Assembly (NCBI GenBank): GCA_902761225.1
Contig: CACWJQ010000025.1
Location: forward strand, 1 to 39,571
From: an uncultured Lachnospiraceae bacterium
Lineage (GTDB): Bacteria; Bacillota; Clostridia; Lachnospirales; Lachnospiraceae
DNA length: 39,571 bases
Direction: 5' to 3'
Part shown: in pieces, positions 34,943-39,571 of the stretch
Layout: each line of letters starts with the position of its first letter
Numbering within the stretch: position 1 is the stretch's first letter
Made by a program: the position numbers and the translations under genes
Notes under the pieces: model-generated
The model's input: the letters and a program-made list of their open reading frames with translations, nothing else
What the model was told of the DNA's origin: nothing
Databases searched by the model: none

Positions 34943-36808
34943 ATGCCCGATATACAGACTATATGCTGGTATGCATCATATGCCCTCGGAATGATCCTGT
35001 TTCTGGGAGGCATATTTTATCTGCTCAGAAAAAAGCATCCCCGTGAGGAGGATTTCATAAAGGCAACTCTTTTTGAGTTCTGCGCCGCATGGATCCTGTA
35101 TCTCCCGGAAGAGATCTTCAATGATGTACCGGAATCCCTGCCGTCACTGAAGATGGCAGAGAGTATTTTCACCGCATTTCTTCGAACCTTCAACATATAT
35201 CTCGGAAATGATTATTCCAGGATCGAGTTCGCAGGGCACCCGGTTTTTTCTTCCCTTTATGCAACCCTGATAACTGTTGTTAACATTGTGATGCTCTTCT
35301 TTGTGGCAGGTCTTATCGTGAAGTTCCTGGAGGGACCGGTCCAGCTGATGAGGATGTCCTTAAGTAAGAGAAGACCCGCTTATGTCTTCCCGGTATGTAA
35401 CTCCAAAACCCTGGCTATCGCAGAAAGCATAAAGGATCCCAGGACCAATATCATATTTGCCTACGGTGACAGGGAACCTGGGCAGACGGAAAAGCAGAGG
35501 ATAAACGATATCGGCGGCGTATATGTCAGCGGTTCCGTAGCGGGAATATTGGACAGGATCGGCAGAAGGTCGAAAGGTATAGAGATATTTCTGTTCGGAG
35601 ACAGTGAAGTGAGCAATCTGTCCGAGCTTGAGAAGATATGTGATAAGGTTGGAGCCGGTGTTAAGGCGCCTGTCAGGATCTTCGTGGAACTGTCGGATAC
35701 GCCCTGGGATCTCTATGACAGTTTTCTTGATAAGCACAATACTCCGGCAGGTGAAAAGCTCATCATCAATTTCGTACGTACCGAGGAGAGCTTTGCATAC
35801 AATGATCTCCTTAAGTATTCTATCTTTGAAAATGCGATACAGACGGATGAAAACCGGAAGGATATAAAGGTTCTGATCGTCGGAATGAACGAGAGAAACC
35901 TGGAAATGCTCAAAGCCGTGCTGCATCTGGGACAGATGCCGGGATACAGGCTTACTGTCATGGTGCTTGACGAAAGTGACGGACGAAAGAGACTGATGGC
36001 GAAGCTTCCGGAAGTGTATGATGAATGCAAAACAGAGGGAGATGCGATCTACCGTCTTATATATAAAGAGAACGTGGATATGGAGGTGCTCGAAGCGGTC
36101 GGGAATGAATATCCTGACTTCACATTTGCATTTGTAAACGCAGGCAATGACCTGAAGAATACAGGCATCGCTGTCAGACTGAATGAGATGTGTCTGAGAA
36201 AAGGCAGGAAGGCCGGATACAGAATACAGGTTAATATTGAAGACCAGAAGATCTGCCGAAGCTGGGATTCCGATATAACCGAGAGGATGGACTTTGTCGG
36301 AGACATAAAGACCATCTATGCACATGACTTTATCACCATGTCCGATATAGAAAAGGGAGCCATAGCGATCCATGAGGTGAGATATCCGGAAGGAACCGAC
36401 AGATACAGATCATGGGTATCATACTGTAATAACGAATACAACCGCCATTCTGTATATGCCAGAACTCTCAGCTTTAAGCATAAGGTGAAGATCATACACG
36501 ATATGTACGATCCGAATGATGAGCTTAAGGGCACTGAGAAGGAATTCGATATATACCGTGTCACTAAGACAAACCGCATCTGGAAGATATACGAACACAT
36601 GAGGTGGAACATGTACACAAGGACCAGGGGATTCGTCCTTGCTGACAAGGCTCTTCTTGATGAAGACGGAAGAGTGGATAAGAAGACAAGATCTGCTGCA
36701 AGAGTTCACCACGACCTGATACACTACTCGAAGCTGCCTAAAGAGGATCAGGACAAGGATGCACTGGAGCTGACACCGGAGATCGTGAAGATACTTAGAG
36801 ATATCTGA
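34943..36808 (+). CDS. Membrane protein with tandem Rossmann-like regions and RyR-like C-terminus
   Basis: The 621-residue protein has a membrane helix at about 8-28, a hydrophobic stretch at about 42-58 and a clear helix at about 102-132. About 480 cytoplasmic residues follow. Two segments look like TrkA_N/RCK-type Rossmann units: one starting YVFPVCNSKTLAIAESI (about 146) and one at KVLIVGMNERNLEMLKAVL (about 311). Neither has a standard GxGxxG. The C-terminus (about 535-610; EHMRWNMYTRTRGF and HHDLIHYSKLPKEDQDKD) resembles the RyR repeat domain, which bacteria combine with nucleotide-binding domains. The two-helix plus tandem-Rossmann plan recalls ligand-gated channels, but no selectivity filter is visible. 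I infer a nucleotide-sensing membrane protein; the function is unknown. Confidence 0.75.
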   Translation: MPDIQTICWYASYALGMILFLGGIFYLLRKKHPREEDFIKATLFEFCAAWILYLPEEIFNDVPESLPSLKMAESIFTAFLRTFNIYLGNDYSRIEFAGHPVFSSLYATLITVVNIVMLFFVAGLIVKFLEGPVQLMRMSLSKRRPAYVFPVCNSKTLAIAESIKDPRTNIIFAYGDREPGQTEKQRINDIGGVYVSGSVAGILDRIGRRSKGIEIFLFGDSEVSNLSELEKICDKVGAGVKAPVRIFVELSDTPWDLYDSFLDKHNTPAGEKLIINFVRTEESFAYNDLLKYSIFENAIQTDENRKDIKVLIVGMNERNLEMLKAVLHLGQMPGYRLTVMVLDESDGRKRLMAKLPEVYDECKTEGDAIYRLIYKENVDMEVLEAVGNEYPDFTFAFVNAGNDLKNTGIAVRLNEMCLRKGRKAGYRIQVNIEDQKICRSWDSDITERMDFVGDIKTIYAHDFITMSDIEKGAIAIHEVRYPEGTDRYRSWVSYCNNEYNRHSVYARTLSFKHKVKIIHDMYDPNDELKGTEKEFDIYRVTKTNRIWKIYEHMRWNMYTRTRGFVLADKALLDEDGRVDKKTRSAARVHHDLIHYSKLPKEDQDKDALELTPEIVKILRDI

Positions 36809-36842
36809 CGGGATAGGGATAAACATGATCTTTATGAAAATG

Positions 36843-36868
36843 ACAGGGGGCGCGTCCCCCTGTTTTTT
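36843..36868 (+). terminator. Intrinsic terminator after the Rossmann/RyR-like gene
   Basis: ACAGGGGG (36843-36850) and CCCCCTGT (36856-36863) form a perfect 8-bp GC-rich stem with a 5-nt loop, followed by a T run. A TATAAT (36870-36875) directly after it has no -35. Confidence 0.92.
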
Positions 36869-36976
36869 ATATAATGGCTTTTGAGAAAGATTTTACCGAA
36901 GGGCAGTTCCGACCGGTGAGCACCCTGATCTGCAAATGCGGCGTACAGAGCATAATTCGGGAGAAATATGACAGAT

Positions 36977-37007
36977 TTGGAATGGTTCACCGGCAGTTAC
37001 GTATGAT
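36977..37007 (+). promoter_or_regulatory. Putative promoter of the GH3 gene
   Basis: TTGGAA (36977-36982) and TATGAT (37002-37007) are 19 bp apart, a little long. Transcription would begin near 37014, just before an inverted repeat that could be an operator. Apart from this, the 273-bp gap (36809-37081) holds only the terminator at its start. Confidence 0.4.
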
Positions 37008-37020
37008 AGGATTAATAAGA

Positions 37021-37048
37021 TGCGGATAGTGTTTTTTTGATATCCGCA
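37021..37048 (+). promoter_or_regulatory. Inverted repeat in the GH3 leader, candidate operator
   Basis: TGCGGATA (37021-37028) and TATCCGCA (37041-37048) are perfect 8-bp arms around a 12-bp T-rich centre. It sits just after the predicted transcription start and 33 bp before the ATG, where a repressor or an mRNA stem could control expression. Confidence 0.5.
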
Positions 37049-37081
37049 GTAAATATCGGGACAGATACCGGGGGTACAGAT

Positions 37082-39571
37082 ATGGAAGTAAAGAAAGCGG
37101 ATAATCCCTTATGGGACAGCAAGCTGAGTACCGAAGAAAAGCTTGACCGTCTTGTTAAGGAACTTACCATCGATGAAAAGCTGCATATGCTCGCATCGGG
37201 ATCCAAGGGAATAGAGCGGCTCGGAATACCTGACTGTCTGCTGGGCGGTGAGGCGGCACATGGCGTTGTTGCAAGGAACTGGCAGAACGGAGAGATAGTA
37301 AAGGATACAACCACCTCTTTTCCACAGCCCATAGGCATGAGTTCATCATGGGACAAGGATGCTATCCGTGAAGCAGGCAAGACAGTGGGCAGGGAAGCAA
37401 GGATCTGTTATTACAGGCGTCCCTGGGGAGGCCTGTCCAGATGGGCGCCTACCGTGGATCTTCTGAGAGATCCCAGATGGGGAAGGAATGAAGAAGCATA
37501 CGGTGAGGATCCGGTCCAGGTAGGGGCAATGGCCTCATCATACATAAAGGGTATACAGGGAGAGGATAAGGATCACCTTATGGCTGCCGCTACCCTTAAG
37601 CATTTCTATGCAAATAATACGGAGATTGGACGCGGATGGAAGAATTCCACCATCAGCCCCCGCAATAAATATGAGCTCTATATCGAACCCTTCAGACGCT
37701 GTATTGAGGACGGCGGAGCAGAGGGAGCAATGGCTGCATATAACAGGATCAATGGTGTGCAGGGACTATTCAATGAGGAGATGAATACGCTTCTCAAGGA
37801 TGAGTTCGGGCTTACACATACGGTATCCGATGGCGGTGCGATGGAACTGTCCGCAGCCTTCAGCCATGCTACGGCAATGGATGCGGAGACTGTTGCAAGG
37901 TCCATAAAGGCAGGTATCGATGCACTCAGCGGACGTCCTGACGGGGTATATGCCGCGGCTGCAGAAGCCTATGAGCTGGGTCTGCTTACGGAAGAGGATA
38001 TGGATACTGCCATCAGGAACGTATACAGGACCAGGATAAGGCTGGGACTTTTCGAAGACAGGGATGACAGAGAGGCCCTTGGTGAACTGTGCAGTGAGGA
38101 GGCTCACAGAGTATGTAAGGACCTTACGGACAGGTCTCTGGTTCTTCTTAAGAATGACGGGGTACTACCAATAAATGAAGATACACTCGGCTCATCCGTG
38201 CTGATAGGTCCTGTCGGTGACAAATGGTACAAGGACTGGTATGAAGGAGAAGAACCTGAAAGTATATCACTGCTTGACGGATTGAAGAAGATTGCCGAAG
38301 AGGACGGATCCGGTACGGATGTAAGGTATATAGAAGCCTGTGATCATATTGCACTTAAGTGTGGAAACAAATATCTTGCCGCAGGGGATGAGGGCAGGCT
38401 CGGATTGTATGATAATGCGGATGTCTATGTGCTGGAGGACTGGGGCGAAGAGTCATACACATTGAGAAATGCGGCAAACGGTAAGTATCTGAGTACTCAT
38501 CTTGCAGGGGATGCAATAGAAGGAATAGCCGCTGCCGAGGAAGTTGGTGGGGGAACCAATACCATTGCAGGCAAGGTCTACTGTGATTCGGAAAGGATAT
38601 TCAGCTGGTTCGATCTTGAAGTGTTCAGAATGGACAAGGCGAGTTCCGGGGACGGTCAGACAGAGCAGATCATCATGCGTGACCGTTTCGGAAACAGACT
38701 GTATGCCGACAAGGACGGATATATTGTTACGGCAAAGGAAGATTATCCCGGACTGACACCGCTGTCATTTATAACCGAAGTAAGGAGCAGCGGAATGGAT
38801 GAGGCGGTATCGGCTGCAGCAGATGCCGGAACAGTGATCATGGCACTTGGTCACAATCCTATGGTCAACTCCAAGGAAGAGATCGACAGAGCCACCATAG
38901 AGTTCATACCTTATCAGCAGAAGCTTTTTGATGAAGTGTATAAGGTCAATCCCAATATCATAGTCGTACTTATGAGCGATTATCCATTTGCCGTAAATGA
39001 GATAAACGAAAAGGCAAAGGCGATCCTCTGGTCGGCAACAGGATCCCAGTGCATGGGGCCGTCCATAGCAGATGCACTGACCGGAAAGGTTCATCCTGCA
39101 GGAAGACTGACTCAGACCTGGTACAGATCCGATAATGATCTGCCCTCCATCGATGATTATGATATCATCCAAAAGAACCGTACCTACAGGTATTTTGAGG
39201 GTGAGGTTCTCTACCCGTTCGGATACGGACTGACATATTCTTCATTTGTATACAGTGATCTGACGGTATCGGTAAGAGAGACGGAAGCGGTTAGGAAAGA
39301 GACTGTAAGACGTAAGGTGTTCGGCCAGCCGGTGGGAGTATATGATGCTCTTCGCAGTGAAGGAAGAGTGCTCGATGTGGAGGTTACTGTGACCAATTCC
39401 GGCGATACTGTATCCGATGAGGTGGTCCAGATATACGCATCGGCAACGGGCAGTAGGGTGAAGAGGGCAAAGAAGCAGCTGATCGGATTTGAAAGGGTAA
39501 GAGATATCATTCCCGGAGAATCGAGAAGCGTAAAACTGACGATCCCGGCAAGAGAGCTTGCATATTATGAT
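37082..39571 (+). CDS. Glycoside hydrolase family 3 (beta-xylosidase/glucosidase), 3' end outside window
   Basis: The frame runs from ATG 37082 (GGGGGT upstream) to the window end: 830 residues without a stop. The GH3 N-terminal barrel (about 15-330) has WAPTVDLLRDPRWGRNEEAYGED, in part, and KHF, and the nucleophile Asp250 in TVSDGGAM; the SDxGA form is commonest among bacterial xylosidases. The second domain starts near 345 (SLVLLKNDGVLPI) and resumes near 565 (VIMALGHNP; KEEIDRATIEF, part of the acid/base loop). Between lies an insertion of about 140 residues (about 421-562) with ALKCGNKYLAA and TLRNAANGKYLST, resembling a beta-trefoil. A fibronectin-like C-terminal domain begins at the end. 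No signal peptide is present, so it probably acts in the cytoplasm on imported oligosaccharides. Confidence 0.92.
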   Translation, partial: MEVKKADNPLWDSKLSTEEKLDRLVKELTIDEKLHMLASGSKGIERLGIPDCLLGGEAAHGVVARNWQNGEIVKDTTTSFPQPIGMSSSWDKDAIREAGKTVGREARICYYRRPWGGLSRWAPTVDLLRDPRWGRNEEAYGEDPVQVGAMASSYIKGIQGEDKDHLMAAATLKHFYANNTEIGRGWKNSTISPRNKYELYIEPFRRCIEDGGAEGAMAAYNRINGVQGLFNEEMNTLLKDEFGLTHTVSDGGAMELSAAFSHATAMDAETVARSIKAGIDALSGRPDGVYAAAAEAYELGLLTEEDMDTAIRNVYRTRIRLGLFEDRDDREALGELCSEEAHRVCKDLTDRSLVLLKNDGVLPINEDTLGSSVLIGPVGDKWYKDWYEGEEPESISLLDGLKKIAEEDGSGTDVRYIEACDHIALKCGNKYLAAGDEGRLGLYDNADVYVLEDWGEESYTLRNAANGKYLSTHLAGDAIEGIAAAEEVGGGTNTIAGKVYCDSERIFSWFDLEVFRMDKASSGDGQTEQIIMRDRFGNRLYADKDGYIVTAKEDYPGLTPLSFITEVRSSGMDEAVSAAADAGTVIMALGHNPMVNSKEEIDRATIEFIPYQQKLFDEVYKVNPNIIVVLMSDYPFAVNEINEKAKAILWSATGSQCMGPSIADALTGKVHPAGRLTQTWYRSDNDLPSIDDYDIIQKNRTYRYFEGEVLYPFGYGLTYSSFVYSDLTVSVRETEAVRKETVRRKVFGQPVGVYDALRSEGRVLDVEVTVTNSGDTVSDEVVQIYASATGSRVKRAKKQLIGFERVRDIIPGESRSVKLTIPARELAYYD

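Noticed and set aside
35360-36373. 337-codon minus-strand frame inside the RyR-like gene
   Set aside because: The plus-strand frame is longer, has a ribosome site and domain-like features. The reverse frame has none.
36870-36975. Possible riboswitch in the gap before the GH3 gene
   Set aside because: No conserved riboswitch core that I know could be found; the segment shows only short chance complementarities.
36967-37005. Twelve-codon frame in the GH3 leader with a GGGAGA upstream
   Set aside because: It overlaps the predicted promoter, so it would not be transcribed from it, and its length is within chance expectation.

Overview
The window looks like chromosomal DNA of a Firmicute of the Lachnospiraceae type (Butyrivibrio/Roseburia-like gut or rumen plant-fibre degraders). 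By eye the GC content is in the mid-to-upper 40s percent. Genes have strong AGGAGG-type ribosome sites, 4-base ATGA overlaps and intrinsic terminators, and the content is xylan-degrading enzymes, a YesM/YesN-type sugar two-component system and FtsX/ABC-2 exporters. The assignment rests on gene content and protein style only. I saw no rRNA, tRNA, CRISPR array, insertion sequence, phage gene or attachment site. All genes but one lie on the + strand, and both ends of the window cut through genes.

Layout. 1-3734: the end of a histidine kinase, then an ATPase and an FtsX-type permease (MacB/Bce-like ABC system). 3803-7961: a hybrid sensor kinase with its own REC and Hpt domains, overlapping a membrane diguanylate cyclase. 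8064-12966: an ABC-2 exporter (ATPase and two permeases) in one run with a NarL-type kinase and LuxR-type regulator, the same gene set as Bacillus LnrLMN/LnrJK. 13063-15116: a SAM methyltransferase and a MerR-methyltransferase fusion with a MerR-style promoter. 15351-20574: a 5'-nucleotidase-like enzyme, a sugar-binding lipoprotein, a LytS/YesM kinase and a YesN regulator. 20737-25426: a second sugar-binding lipoprotein and a complete YtfR/YtfT/YjfF-like sugar importer. 25608-29541: peptidase T, a LytTR/DUF3021 pair and another ABC-2 transporter. 29613-32734: an aldo/keto reductase-ferredoxin protein with an abnormal 5' end, then GH67 alpha-glucuronidase. 32775-36808: a cation-efflux protein, a Cys-rich membrane protein on the minus strand, and a membrane protein with Rossmann-like and RyR-like parts. 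37082-end: a GH3 glycosidase with an inserted beta-trefoil-like domain.

How the parts fit. The central 15-25 kb block reads as a sense-and-import circuit. A membrane-tethered binding protein (16884) probably presents a sugar to the kinase at 17871, whose outer domain lacks a Cache fold. The YesN regulator (19318) then probably acts at three repeats just upstream of the transporter operon at 20737. GH67 and GH3 point to use of glucuronoxylan. The three ABC exporters each sit beside their own regulators.

Most worth a second look: the binding-protein/kinase/regulator circuit with its 21-bp-spaced repeats; the membrane Rossmann/RyR protein and its divergent Cys-rich neighbour; the GH3 insertion; the autoregulated MerR-methyltransferase; and promoters that interleave with the terminator hairpin of the gene before.
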